DNA from: Promerops cafer
Taxonomy: Eukaryota; Chordata; Aves; Passeriformes; Nectariniidae
Reading direction: 5' to 3'
Assembly (NCBI GenBank): GCA_013398275.1
Contig: VZSE01015313.1
Location: 252,527 to 316,526, forward strand
DNA length: 64,000 nt
Made by a program: the position numbers and the translations under genes. Positions 36,711 to 50,574 of this stretch are shown piece by piece; within the stretch, counting starts at the first letter, position 1; each line of letters starts with the position of its first letter. The notes below the pieces were generated by a model, which was not told the DNA's origin, ran no database searches, and saw nothing but the letters and a program-made list of their open reading frames with translations.

Positions 36711-39619
36711 CTTTTCTGCAGTACGAGAGTTGCTCTTTCTCATCTGTGGGAATGGGCTTTGGAGAGGAAAACCAGCATGACATCTTCATGAAAATGTCTT
36801 GCATTTAGTCTCTAAAATAACACTGACCCTGAAGCTTTTCCTGACTGCTTTTTGTTGTCTTTGGGGATCTCTGGATGAGTAAGGATCTCCAGGAGGTCTG
36901 TATTATGGTGAAAGTCCCGCCTTAAGCTTTTGGAATTTTGTTAATATAAAGTCCTCTGATGTAGTAAAAGAATCAAGTCAGTGTGATTCAAACATGCATC
37001 CTTCTAGATACATAGAATGATTAATAATAGATAGCAGGAGCAAAGTGACTTGAGGATTAAAATAAAGGGAATTATACTTAATGGAGTTGCAGTTTAAAGC
37101 TGCAGCTGAGTATTAGAGAGGATGTTTTCATGCATTTCCATATAGATTTTTCTGTGGAGAGCGTGACAGGGGTATGTATGTCATGAGGGACAAGGTTATT
37201 CCTGTATAGCTTACTGTTAAAATTGCTAAAACTATGTTGACAAGTTGAAAAAAAAGTCATTTTTTTTCTTCACAGTAAGAATCCCGCAAGGGTTTCTTTA
37301 TAATGTACTGTATAAAGTTCACATGAAAAGTTGAATAGCATAAAAAGATTGCTTGCATGGATAACTGCGATGTTTTTCCCATGTAAATGCTCCACAGAGT
37401 ATCAGTTCTTAGAGATGCTGATATAAGGAGTTGTCTCAGTGCCCAAAGGGCTGGTATTATATTGTTGGTGAAGCTTGATGAAATCGTTAGCAAAATTCCT
37501 CTGAGAGTGCCTCTAGTTATATAGGCTGGCTGCCTCTGGTTGTTCCTCAGTGAGCCTGAGGAGCATCACGGCCGTTTGGGGTGAGCTGTAGGAGCAGCGC
37601 GGTCACCCCTGAGGCAGCTGGCCCAACACAGCTCCTGCCCTCCTCAGCAGCCCTTCTGCAGGCTCTAGAGAAGGGCCAGAAGCTGTCTGGGTGTTGGTTA
37701 TCAGAGGCTGCTGCTGGTAAAGAAAACCAGTTTACCCCAAACATAGGTCCACAGACCCCTCTAACACCCTGCCTGAGTTGAACAGGGAAAGAAAAGACAT
37801 TTCTTTCCCATATTCCTGTCGGAGGTTGCTGTTACTCCAGGTGCAGCCTGTTCCTTTCTGATAACAGCCTTTGAAATCTGAAGAATTGGTTCTTTTACCC
37901 CTCAGGAAGGACAGTAATGGGCTTCTTTGAGGACTCTAGTTGTATTAAATATTGAGAAAGGAAAATGACTTCAGTGACAATATTGTGAGGAAATCGAAAA
38001 AAAGGAAGGGGGAACCTGGAAAATGAACCCCAAACTGCTCAAACCAGAGGCAGCTTGCAGGTCTTTATAAAGTACAGTTATTTTTGTAATGAGCTGTAAA
38101 TATCTCATTTTCCATGGAGAGCAGAAGCTGCTGTTGCTGTTTACAGTGGCAGTTGGGGCTGGAGCAGAGCAGACTGTGTGTGTTTGTGCTGGAATAGCCT
38201 CGATGGCCTGTTACAGAGCCAGGGTAAAAAGCCCTTGCTATCCACAGTTTCTAGATCCAGGCAAAGTAAGGCCAGAGCCTAGGAGCCAAGCTGATAGGTA
38301 GCTATGGCACCTTCAAATCTCTTTTCTTGGAGGAACGATAAATGTTGTAGGCTGCAAATGCTGTGGGCACCGTGGACCCAGAGACCTGTGGCAGGCTGCC
38401 ATGTTATTTATTTTGCTTTCTGAGGATAATAGGCTTTCCCTCCACCCCTAGACCTTGCTTCTGAGTTTCTCATGGTATAACTGGCTGCTGTCAGGGAGTA
38501 GCCAAAGCTGCATTCTTCCCTTCCCCTCCCAGGAGCAAGAGCTTCATGTGCTGTGCTTGTGACCTTCTGTTGTGATGCCCAGACTTGTGAAATGGGTAGA
38601 TGGGTAGGTAGCAGAAAATTTCAAACAACAGCAGTACAAAGGGGTAGATCTGATTTCTGGCATTTGGGCTAAAGAACTGTTTCAGAGGTGAAGATGCAGG
38701 AGACGGTGTGGTCTAGTGCTGCTGGAAATGTTTCTTTCTGCTCCTATTTATTTGGTTTGTTGTTCTTATCATGGATCTCCATCAAATTTGCTTCATAGAT
38801 CTGATGGTTTTATTGAGGTACCAGTTAAATCTATACAAAAAATTGCCATGTGAGAGTCAAAGCAGTAAGAATCCCTTATGGGCAGAAATTGGGTTTCATA
38901 ACCTATGAAGAAAGAATAGATTTGACATGGGTTTACTATCTGGAGATGGTAATTGCAAAAACTGTAGGGAGGTTCTGTATTCAACTAAGACTTTAACTTC
39001 TCGCTGCCAATTGTTAATACAAAGTAGAGCCACTTAATGCATTTTTGTCTATGCCAGTCTTCACTGATTACTTTTTAACAATTGAAATTAAAATTCTTTA
39101 AATACAAAGCATTTCAGCTTTTACTAAAGCAGATGCTGTAACTTAAGCTCTTCCCAATGCACTATATAGGATTATTGACTGAAAAGGAAAATGTTTTATT
39201 TTTTAAAAAGCATGAAGGACCTGGAGATTGCTGTGGCTCACTTAATGGGTCCCCTGTTAAACGCATCTCCGATTACTTAGGGTTCAATGCAATTCTCTAT
39301 TGTTACAAGTGAGAGTTGTATCAAGCCTTTAAATAGGAGGAAAGCATCTTAATTATCCATTAAGGGTAATAAAGGAAGTTGGTTATGACACCATTAAAAC
39401 AACTGCAATGAAAAATCTGTTTCAGTATTTTGTGCTTAAGAAAAACATGGGACTTGAATGTCATCTGTACTGCAGCTAGCTCAGTGCTGTGTTATTATGA
39501 TAATCATGATTTTTTTAATTGCCTTGTATTGCCCAGTGAACATAAGTGTGAACTAGACTGTTATGTGACAGTGGCACAAAAGACTTGGAGAGCTGCAATC
39601 TGCTGTCTGTGCAAAAGAG

Positions 39620-39674
39620 ATCCATCCATCCATCCATCCATCCATCCATCCATCCATCCATCCATCCATCCATC
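39620..39674. repeat. (ATCC)n microsatellite, almost 14 perfect units
   Basis: Fifty-five bases consist of uninterrupted ATCC units. The purity suggests a young, length-variable locus. Read in one frame it gives Pro-Ser-Ile-His repeats inside a 145-codon open frame (39430-39867), which is a repeat artefact and not a gene. Confidence 0.97.
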
Positions 39675-41158
39675 TGAATCTGTAGATGTATTTAAAACAA
39701 ATATTGTTTCATTTGAAAAAAGCTTTATTCAGTCATGTGATGGTATTCTCTCAGTTTTATATAAGAGCATTTTCTCTTCCTACTCCTCTCCATATCCTTT
39801 TGATTATCATGGTTACAAGTGCCTGTATTTAAAATATCAAACTTTCATTAAAATCTTATTGTTTTGAAGCTTCTTTGCTTGTTTCTGTTAGAGTAGTTAC
39901 AGGAAAAAAATACTATAGAAAAAGGTACTGCTCATGGTAAAGCTTTTGAATATAGGCCTCCAGGTATCTCCCATAGTACTCTCTATCTTTGCCTTCTTGG
40001 TCTGATTATGACTTTGTTTTATGTTTCCTTATTTAAGAGAACATACTGTATAATAAAGTGAGAAAATTATGCCGAATTTTAAACTTATTTTAATGTCATT
40101 AGTATGTTAATACTTATGCAGATTTATTTTACACAGGAAATAATCAGCTATGTAGATATTAAAGGTTAACTGGGAAAGGTGTGGATTAAAGAAGAAAAAA
40201 ATCATCATCAGTCAGAACAAAAATATTGATATGCAAAAAAAAGATTAGGGTGAACAGAACTGGCAGTTTATTAAGAGAAATGTGCCTTTAACATGGTCTG
40301 AAATAATTCCATAATTGAGATTGCATTTTAAAGAAACGATGGCTCTGTAATTTATAACATCATTTGTTTTGTCCCAGACAGTTTAAAACCTTACTTTTCT
40401 GCAACCCAGTCACTTTTTATCTAGGTAATTCTTAATAATTTATGCATGAATTTTTTCATTCCTTCTGAAAGACACAGTGCTGGTTGTATTAATATATTCA
40501 TAGATGCATAATTCGTGCTGATGTAAATTAAAATCATGCTTGCAGGGCTACCTGCATTAAGATGAGAGTTTCCCCTGCATCAGTTAGCCTTGATGATAGC
40601 CAGAAGTGGTCAGGCAGTGCTTGTCTTAGCAGTACTTAACACTTCTCCAGTGACTTCCATTTCCAAAAACTATACAAATAAATGATAACTCCAAGTAGTT
40701 ACTCTTATGGATATTACAAATAAACATACTTTGCTTGATCTTTTGATCTTATAATTTGAAAGCCCCAAAGCGAAAAAACTTAAAAGTGAGAGAATCAGGA
40801 ATTAGCAGCTTTATGTCTGGGTGATGTGGGAACATTAACAACTGCTTTGCATGGGGAGAAAATGGTGCTGAGTAACTTTTGATTTACATGGTAGGGAGAA
40901 TGGCAGGTTACAGCTTCACCTTGTTAAAGGTCAAGCTCTTCTCCAAGATTGGTCATACCACCTTTGGCTTTTCTGACTCATAATATGTCAAATTGTACAG
41001 CAAAATTTTTCTGTAGTCATTGGAAATAAGGTAGAAGGAGATTTTCAGATGTAATCTCTTTTATTCCCACCCACAGCCATGAATATATTCATATCCTTCT
41101 TATCGAAGCAATTTTTTAGTTACTTGGGCATCAAATTTACTTGCTTTTGTGATTATGT

Positions 41159-41204
41159 TTGCAATGACATATGCTTATATATGCGTAAGCATATGTCATT
41201 GCAA
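41159..41204. repeat. Perfect inverted repeat, 19-bp arms, 8-base loop
   Basis: The left arm TTGCAATGACATATGCTTA (41159-41177) is the exact reverse complement of the right arm TAAGCATATGTCATTGCAA (41186-41204), with TATATGCG between them. As RNA it would be a stable, fully paired stem-loop. It is shorter than most animal miRNA precursors (stems usually of about 30 bp or more), and the flanks do not clearly extend the pairing. A small palindromic-duplication product or the relic of an inverted-repeat transposon is also possible. Confidence 0.95.
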
Positions 41205-44200
41205 TGTTTTTAAGTGATTTCTGGACTCTTCCAGCAGGCTGTAAATTTGGTTCTGACCTGTCTGTAGACCTTAGGAAAAAACTAACTAAATAAAAAAAAA
41301 GGTGTGTGGAGGGATAAGAAAAAAGGCTGCAGATCACTGAAGTGTACTTTATAAACACAAATGCCTAATGTTAGCTTCCTGAAATTTTGGCAATCCTTTG
41401 CCCGTTCTGTCTTACAGTGCTGAGGATTACCAGCAGCTTTTCCACACAGGTTGTAGGCTGTGATACTAAATGAGACATGCTTATGTGTACTAACAATTGG
41501 TTCACACATGAAAACTTGATAGAGTAAATGGTTTAAAAAAAGCATGGAATTCTTCAAGCATGACAGTAGTAGTTTGTTGGTGGTCAGAGTACTAATAGGG
41601 ATCCTTTGCTTGCAATCTACAAGTAATTTTTATTGAGCACTGCATTCAGAAGTGCATCCATTGTCCCCTAGTTGAATAGGTAAAAGAATGGCTTGGTTTC
41701 AGTACAAACAAATTTTCAATTGTTTTATTAGTTGCAATACAGGGTTTTGCAGTTCTACTGACTTGGGTGGCTAACATCTGTACATGAAGAACTGGATTGG
41801 GCTGTATAGCTCCAGCTTTGCCATTCTGGCAGTGGCATTTTAGTGTTCATTAACCACTTTAGAGAAAAATCCTGCATTAGGAGCAGTTGGGTTTTAACTA
41901 CATATTTCCAGAATTGTACTGTTAAGGAATAGCCTTAATGCCCTTCCAATGTAGCTTTTTAAAAAATGAAATTGTCTGCTTTCATTTCTTCTTTTTCTTT
42001 GACAAAATTGTATTAAGAACTGAATAGATGGTCTCCAGGAATATGGATGCCTTATTACTGATGCAAAGCCAAATAATAATTTAGACCTAAGCATATTGGA
42101 ATGTCTCTCACATGAAAGTTTTCTTGTAAGATTTGTGATTCAGATAATTTAAGATGACATATACATTAAATGAGTTTTGAGGAGCAATTCAATTGGACAG
42201 GTGAATCTGAGACTCAAGAGATTTCTGTTGTTAGATGTTGCTTTATGATATTGCTTTACAGAAGCGAGGGTGCTTATATGGATTTTCGTAATGGCTTCAC
42301 TCTTGAGAGCAAAGTGGAAACGATTTTGAAAATTAGTGAAATCATCAAGATATTTTGTAGTTATTTTGTTCTTTTTATTTAAAAAAGCTTTTATATAATT
42401 GAGTTGTTGTTTTTTTTCAGTTTTGTTAGTTTTGCACCAATGTCTGTTTTCAGATCATTTTTCTCTGACTTAAGCCTGTGCAGTCAGATGTGGCTTTAGA
42501 TGCTGTGCGTGTTACCTAGTATGTGAATGTATGTACTAATGTGATAACACATGCAAAATATACTGGAGTTCTTTGGAACTTCTAGAACTCCAAGAGTGTT
42601 TTACCTACTAAGGGAATATGTAAGTTGTGAGATATCACATTGTAGCTATGATAAAAGTCAGCTAAATATTTGTCTTATCTATAAATAGTCTGGCTCGGGT
42701 ACTGGGAGCAGCCTGGATTGAACTCCATGAGCTCTAGAGACCAGTTTGTGCCAGGCAGGGCAGCCGTGGTTCATGAGCCACGGGTGGATGAGGGACCAAA
42801 TGCAGCTGCATTCTGCAGCATAGGGATGAGTGCTTGGGTGACACCTTGGCTGGAAAAGGAGGCATGTCAAACCCACTTGCACTGGCTCTGCAGTACAGGG
42901 GTGAGGATCTGGTGGATACTAGCCATGGATTGTGTCATTCATACATAAGTCAGACTTTGTATTGTAAGAGTTGGTGGTTTCAGCACCCATGGGGTGACAG
43001 TTTTTCAAATTCACAGATTCCACTCCTGCAGTGTAATGTCAAATGGCAGTGTTGTTTGATTTACAAACAAAATACTTGTTAGATCTGCTTTTCAAAAATA
43101 TTGTTTGTCTATAGATGTTAATATTGTTCAAATACTTGCTTTTCCATTTAGCCCTGTTCTTGTTAAACTGCTTATCCTAGACATGTTCAAGTAAATTTAC
43201 AGCTACTTGATTAGGCAATAGCTGACCATGACTTGAGATACGCTCTTCATCAAAGTTTTCCAGATATTTTACAGATAGATAGGACATGATAGATCAGCAA
43301 AACTGATCCCACTGGAATAAATCACTCCATAGAGTAACATCCCAGTGGCCATGCTACTATTGCTGCCTTTAGTCCAGCACTGCATGGGTTCACTTCAGTG
43401 AGTTGTGGATAGAGCAGTACGTGGCATCACCTTGTCACTGCCAGTGTTGTGTGGTCAGTTAAGAAACAAAATTACCTGAGCATAAACAACTGGGATTAGA
43501 TGTTCAAACATAAAGCTGTCAGTGAAACTTAGCTTTTGCGTTTCTATGTGGATGACTGTGAATCACTACCGTAGCACCAAGTTGTGCTTATTAAACAGTT
43601 CTTCAGTTGTCAGGTTTAATACAACATGAAACTAGAATGACTTGAATGGTACTGCTGCCCTGTATACAATTGAGTTGCACCTGGTATGTGTTCAGTTCTC
43701 TTTGCACCTGGGTAGAGGGGGAGGCTGTTTGTCTACATGATAATTTTCTAAAAAAGATAAGTCTTGGAGAGCAAGCATATTTATTTCTTTACTGCTATGT
43801 TGTATTTAACCTGTCTCATGCCATACGTCAAGTACCTATCAAATGAGAAGTTATCCAGATACCAGTTGAAAAGGGCTGGTTCATTTTTACTTGAATGCCA
43901 GATGGAGTCATCCAGAAATGACCCTTGCTCTCCTGCTTTTAGTTGTAAATGTAGACAGCACAGTAAATTGTTAGCTTCAAACACAATAGCCTGCAGTAGG
44001 TTGTTAGCTTCTGTGTTTGGTGCTTGATGGACTATTATACTTCACCAAATGGGACATCCATAGCTCTCAATGTCTCCATGCAACACTGTTCTCCTGAATA
44101 TCTTTTTTTTTTTGTCTTTTCTGGGTTCCTTTGATTTGTTAGTGGAAAATCCTAATGGCGATGAAACATTTGTACCTCGAAACTCTGTGAAAGTGGTCTC

Positions 44201-47200
44201 TTACCTTTCTTGTCTTCAGCAAGTTCACTAGTTATATCTTAAAATTCCACATGTAAATTATTACTATTACACAAATAATTGTCCAGTACTGACTAGGCTT
44301 CTTCATCCATAGCTGCTTCCCTGTTTTCTCTCTTTTCTCAAGGAATATTAAAATATCCTGACATGCATTAGCTCTCATTTTCAGTGAAGAATTATTTTCT
44401 GCCTGTTTGTCCTTTCTAGAACTTCCTCCCTGCACTCTGCAGATCTTTCCAATTTAAAACCATCTGTTCTGCAATTGTTAACTCTTTGCTTCAAACCTAG
44501 TAACTTCACTGTGAAATGAGTAATTCTGACATTTTCACTTACAGCCTTCACTACAGTGTTCCTGCTGGGGCATTTATAGGAGTAGAGGGCATCGTCTTCT
44601 CATAGACTTTTTATGAAACAGCAAACTGTTAAGTAAAAATCCAGAATCTGGAAAGTAAGATTTAAATTAATCACCTGTTAAGGCTATTGTAGGCATGTAT
44701 ACCATGACCATAAGGAATCCAGGTCTTTTCTGTAATGCAGAAGTTATCTTGGATGTGAAATTGCTTACTGTCCTTGAGTCCTGCTAGCTTTTACCTCTAT
44801 GAGAATGTTTATCATGTTGATGCAGTTTTTTTCCCTTTTTTTTCCCTGCCCACGCTGTTACTTTTCTACCTTCAGACTAGTAGAAGCTCTCTGAACATAT
44901 TCATGCTGACCCAAAATGCCATGGGAGTAGATACATTTTCCTAGTGTCAAAAGTGGAGTATATATTTCTTTTGTATTTCTGTACCACTTTTTGCACAGTA
45001 CCCAATTTTTAGTGTTTTTTTCCTGCTTATAGAAAAGGAATAAATTTTTCAGTCATGGTACACATTCAAAATCAGTGTGCCTTTTTTTCAAAACATATCG
45101 GAAATTATTTACAAGGATTTTAAAGCAAAGAAATATACAACTTTATAGCTGTGACGGGTTTCAAACAAATTAACCAAAGGGATCTTATCATATGCAACCA
45201 AGATCTGAGCTCTCTCTTGTATCCCTTTTTTTCTATTCCCTATGATCCTTTGGGAGGCACAGGGGGCAGGGGAGAGAGGTTATAATGAAAAAGATGATGC
45301 TGGATTTGTTGGAAAGGGGAAAACACTTTTCATGAGTACTAGAGTCATTCTTTCTGGTAGCAGGAAAAGTATTTCTGTGTCTCCCCATTCTGTAACTTGT
45401 GTTTGTCAACTGACAGTTGAGTCCTATTCACAGACTAGAATCATTATCATCTGTGTTACTGTAAGTGATTGTCTGAAGACATACATGAGATAAGACTTGT
45501 AGGGAAAAATAATCTTTTATTATGACAGCTGATAGCAGCTGGAAAAACCAGACAGGCTGAGAGGCACACATGCCTTTTGTCTTACTTACTTCTCTCTGTC
45601 TCTTGAAAACTGACTCCTGCACTCCAGTTTGGAAGACTACTCATTGTTCAAGTGCATTTTGGGAATACTAATTTGAGATCCTAATTAGTCTCTCTCTGAT
45701 CATGAGTAACTTTTATAAATGAACAGCACTATCAGAAGCTAATGGCTATATTAGGACCAGGACATAGGATATTGTAGGTAATTTATCTTATTTGAGAGGA
45801 ATTTAACTCCGATGCTCTGGTAAAGCTTCATGTTGGAGACAGATGCATTCAGAAAAACAGCAGAGGGACCTAAAGGCTGCAGGACACTTTTGACTGCCAA
45901 GAACTGGCTTCTGGGTTAGAGTGCTGACCTCTTCTTTGAAGCAGTGTCACTGTCTCCACCCATTTTACTTTTTTATTTTTTGTTGTCACTCAAGTATTCA
46001 CTGAATAAATGTGCTTCTGGTGGAAAACAAGTAGCTGAGTAAATAGGTTGACAGTTCATGATCTACAACAGAATACATTAGCAAAATTTTAATATTATTA
46101 CTGGCTCAGAGTTATGGTTCAATGAGCCATTTACCTCAAACAAAGTAATAGTTAAATAAACAAAACTGGAAGCTAGAAAAGGAAGCACATAAAGAATCTG
46201 AATCAAGGAAAAGCAACAGAAAAACACCTTACCTTTTAGTATGCTTGCAAGAGCCTTATTAAATATATCTCAATCACAATAATAAACTGCTCAACACATT
46301 TAAGGTATAATAGAAAGGGAAACCATGCACATGGTTGGTAAGCCTTTGTTTTTGCAGATGTGACTGCTTTTCTCATTTGCAGAATCATATTTGCTGTGAA
46401 CAAAGGCTTCCCAATTGTCATATGAAGTTGACTAGGAAGTTATCCTGCAGCTAGAGAGGTATCAAATATTAATATTTGTGCCCATGTAGCCAGAGGTGTG
46501 TGTATTGGATAGGTCTTGAGTCTGGATGTAGCTACAGCCTCTTGTAAAAGCCAAATACAATTTAAAAATTACAGTGATAAATCAGTGCAATATGTTTTGT
46601 CAATAACTGATCCTGGATAAAATCAGATACATCCTCTGAGTCTAACATACAGCCAGATGAAGCAGAGACAATTGTGTTTACCAAGCAAGAAAACTTCTTC
46701 TTAAAAGAAAAAAAAAGAAGGGTTTTTTTTTAAGTTCAGAGTAGGAGGCAGCAGGGGATTTTCTGTGTTAAAGACATAAACATACATAGGCATAGATCAT
46801 TCACTCTGTATTTTAAATACCAGGCTTCCCAGGGTGTCCTGAGCTATTGTTTAATGAATGAGTTAAAATTAAGTTGTGGTTTGTACCACAGAGCAGCTAG
46901 ATGATGTTGTGCCAGCCTTGCAGTATGTAAAGCATCAGAACAGTTTCTTCTTTCATTTTGGGTAAATAATGGTCATAAGAAGTCAGTGCCTGGGGAACAT
47001 TAAACAGTGTCTGTCCTTCCCATAATTACACACAAGTTCCCCAGTGGGTCTGACACAACCTTAATTTTAATATCTGGGCCTTATCCTTGGATTCCTTCTC
47101 TCAAAATACGGCTGCAACAGCAGGACATGTGTTGACCTTTTATCTTTTGTAAGACACAGGAATCGGAGGGGAGTTCACTGGAAGTCCTTCCTCCACCTGC

Positions 47201-47368
47201 CCAGGCTGAAAGAGTGCTCAGGCAGCAATATGTAAATACTGTGAGCTCACCTGGTGATCAGCCACTTACCTTTTGGCTTTCATGCACACGGGCCATTAAG
47301 GTTTGAAGTTTTGATGATCTCCTACAAGCTCTGTTTTTATAAAATGAGATTGTCATTCTTCCTGTAGT

Positions 47369-47382
47369 GTAACCATGGAAAC
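47369..47382. promoter_or_regulatory. RFX X-box match (candidate regulatory site)
   Basis: GTAACCATGGAAAC fits the imperfect-palindrome X-box consensus GTHNCCATRGNAAC bound by RFX factors, which control ciliary and some neural genes. The surrounding 46.9-47.5 kb lacks repeats and contains other site-like words, including TGTGGTTTGTACCACA (46876-46891), a RUNX-type core with its inverted partner. The motif match is direct; that it is bound or acts on CDK14 is inference. Confidence 0.4.
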
Positions 47383-50300
47383 AGACAGGGAACCCTTAAA
47401 GAAAGTGACCGAACATGCTGTGCTAATTAATCCTACCCTTCAGTTTTCTTTCAGTTGAAGGATGTGCTTAAATAAATTTTGCATGAGTAAGCATATTTGG
47501 ATGTGCAAAGGGGTATAAAATATGTAGCAAGTTTTCTTGCAGAAGGATATCTGAAAAAACCCTGGTAACTGTCATCTATTTGCATCTGGACCATCAAAAC
47601 AAGAAATGTAGTATCTTGGTGTTTCACATATATATTTTGATAGCATACTTTTTAGATTGTAAATATATCTGAAAGATTAGAGCATTTTTTTCATATCTCA
47701 TGTGCAATGAGACACATTTGCATTAATTTTGTGTGAAAGTGTTCATTATTGCTAAATGCATTCTTTATGCAGAGCAGAGAATTCTTCAGAAAAAGCAAAG
47801 GTTGCTCCCTCCCTGTGAGAAAGGAGCTCCTCTGAGGCATTAGCCTCATTCAGGTCCTGTCAGTCCTGCACAAGGGGAGTGAGTGAGTGACAGAACAGTG
47901 GGACTGTGCCAGATTTTCCCCTTCCAAAGTTTAGCTTTTGTAAGTATTTTGCTTAGTTGTTCACTCCTGCTTTCCATTTTTTCCATTTACTTTCCAAAGC
48001 AGTGTATGTGGCCAACTAGGAAACCAATTGGCCACAACTTAAAACATGTGGCCTGTACTCATAAGCCTTTTGTTATGGTTTAACTCAAACTAGAACACCT
48101 CTTAACCTGGTGGTGCTGTTTGATACCAATGTATGGCCTCAGCCTGCTTTTACAAATTAAGAATTTGTTTAAATGTTTCTCAATTCCATTAATGATCCTG
48201 ATATAACTGAGAAACCAGGTGCAGCAGCCAACCTCAAATGAAACTTTCCTAGTATTTTGAGAGTGTAGAACGGATTAAAGGAAAACATTTAGTTTTCCAA
48301 CAGGCTGGGACTACTAGCCCAAAAGGGCCATTCTTTGAAAATAAGATGGATTTTCATTAACCTGGAATGGATTAGAGGTGGAGGAAATATAGAAGCAGTA
48401 TATTGAGGGAACAGCATGGGTGGCATTCCCAGCAGGAGGGGAGGACTGGTTCCATGTTGAACAGTCGTAGGAGAGGAGGAAAGGTGTGCATGGGCTGACT
48501 ATAACACCTGCAAATCTCCATCCTTGTCAGTAAAGTGGCAGAAGCTGGCTGGCATGGTTATGGTATTATTATTTGTAACGTGATTTCTGGTATGGCAAGT
48601 TGGGTCTCATTTCTCATGGGAGATTTCTGGAATGTGTGGATCAATGGCTTTGTGTTGTGAAAATTTGAGTTTGTCTGTCATCCCACAAGCTCTAAAGTTT
48701 TTTGAGAGTTTTCCCCAAAAAACATGATGTGGCTTCTTCAAGAAGCCTTTCCCTCTGCTTGGTTATGCCTCTTCTCCTATGAAAGCTTGGTAGAAGATTA
48801 GAATTTGCAAACAAATTCAGTCTTTCTCAGACAAGACTAGCAGGGAGGGCCCAGACAAGCAAAAAGAATGGAATCATTCACCATCCAGACTTTTCAAATC
48901 CTTTCATAATTTTTATATTGCTTAATTGTAGTAGGTCCATATCCACAAATTCGGGAAATACTGTTTCAGTTTAGTCACATGGAATATAGATACACAGAAA
49001 CTCAGGCTGGTTAATGGTTCTGTGTGCCAGGAATAAGAACTCAGCAGTTAGAGCTGTTGGTGGCTTCTGGTTTCCTCAAAGCAAAAACCTTAATCTGGAG
49101 GCAGAGACACTGTGGAACACATGATATGACCTCTCCTCTGGCCTCTTTGGGGCTGTGCCTGGCCAACCCTGGTTGTCTTTGTAAGCCAAATTGTTCATCA
49201 AGCTTAAAGAAATGGAGGTCTGCAAATTTTGAAAATAGGTAGTCATGTTTCAAATGTAATTTTAAAAAGAATAGATCATGTAATACAATTGAAATTATTC
49301 CCTTACACTGGTCTAATTGCTATAATCAGCTGATAATGCAATCTGCTGGCAAGATTGGCCATCATTACTATGGAGATATATTCACTGACAGTAAATGTTC
49401 ATAAATAGCTTTTCTAGTGTATTAGCAAGAAAGGGGCAAAGGACTCTCTTCTGCACTCTTTTGGGAATTCTCATGTTGTTTATTTCTTTCCGAGTGTATG
49501 ACTTTGCTTCTTTGTTTCTGTAGGGTGTAAAACATGACCTTCCATTATAGTAATTCTGTTTGTTTTCTGAAAGGAAAACCAGTAATTCAGGAAGACACAA
49601 AAAGACACCCAGTACTGCGTTCTCCTGATTTCCATTGTAACACACGTCCAGTGGAAAGGAAGTGGATGTTCTCAAGGCAGTAATTAGGATCAGATAATTT
49701 GGAAAAAGGATTTGCAGGCCCATGATAGGAAGAGTCACCTTAGCCCTGAAGATCTTTTTCCATTTTCTGGAGGAGAGAGTCTTCTGTAGGAGAAACACAC
49801 TTGTAAACTTCTTGGTTTAGCATATGATGATCTCTCTTTTACATAGATTGTGTAGTAATATGAATTATTTTAGATGATTGACAAGCTTAAAAGACAATTA
49901 TTGTAAATATTATATCTTTAGTAGACCACAGATTTTATTGAAATGATTTCTGAAATTGAAGCACTGCCAGTACACAGTTCTTGAGAGCGAGGAATTTTTC
50001 ACATACCATTTTCTGCTGTATTGCTGCAATATTAATATTTATTTGAATGGTAATGTGTAAGTGTATCTGCAGCTTTCAAACGTAAACTTGAATAAGCAGG
50101 CTGGGCTTTGCAGTGCAAGCTGTTGAAGGTTCCCTAGGCTTCCCTAAGAAGCCAAATCTCATCTGTGGCATCATTTGTCTGGGAGTTTCCTTTTCATTTG
50201 CTTTCTCTAAACAACACTGAAATGGAAGACTCTTCATGCCTCAGGATGAGCAGTTAATGACAATTAAAATCCTTGCTTATTTGTCTTTTATTTAGGTATA

Positions 50301-50574
50301 CTGCAATGTATCTTTGCATCTCTCCTGGGCCTATGGTTGTCATTATGAAAAGCATATTTTATTATCCCTTCATAATATTCACAGCTCTGTTTAGCCAGGT
50401 ACTTAATGATGATGCCACCATTAAGTAAAATACTCCAGTTCTGGGAGAAAAACACTCTTGCAACGTACCTGTCACATTACGTGATATGTGCTCGTATATC
50501 CTTTTAGATTGCAACTGTACAGAAAACTATTTCTTTGCTTTGTTTACATTAATTTATTTGTGTTTACCCCACAG

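Larger units (their letters stand above)
31194..50574 (+). other. CDK14: CDK14 intron of 19.4 kb, the most repeat-bearing in the window
   Basis: The donor is GTAGGC and the acceptor is TTTACCCCACAG (50563-50574). The intron is phase 1, inside the DFG Gly codon. It carries three abutting CR1 fragments (about 34491-35455), a degenerate AT-rich tandem array (36641-36710), a G+C-richer patch at about 37557-37700, an (ATCC)n microsatellite (39620-39674), a 19-bp-arm hairpin (41159-41204) and an RFX X-box match (47369-47382). A 138-codon open frame on the - strand (49382-49798) resembles nothing I know and is probably chance. No RNA gene or second protein gene is supported. Confidence 0.85.

Noticed and set aside
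39620..39674. Regular short repeats that could be mistaken for a CRISPR-like array
   Set aside because: The four-base units have no spacers, in a vertebrate intron; this is a simple microsatellite.
39430..39867. 145-codon open frame on the + strand, the longest in the window
   Set aside because: Its length depends on the stop-free (ATCC)n array, which gives Pro-Ser-Ile-His repeats; the rest has no protein-like features.
49382..49798. 138-codon open frame on the - strand
   Set aside because: No recognised motif or family and no splice or promoter context; one frame of this length is plausible by chance in 64 kb on six frames. A homology search with a conserved hit would reverse this.
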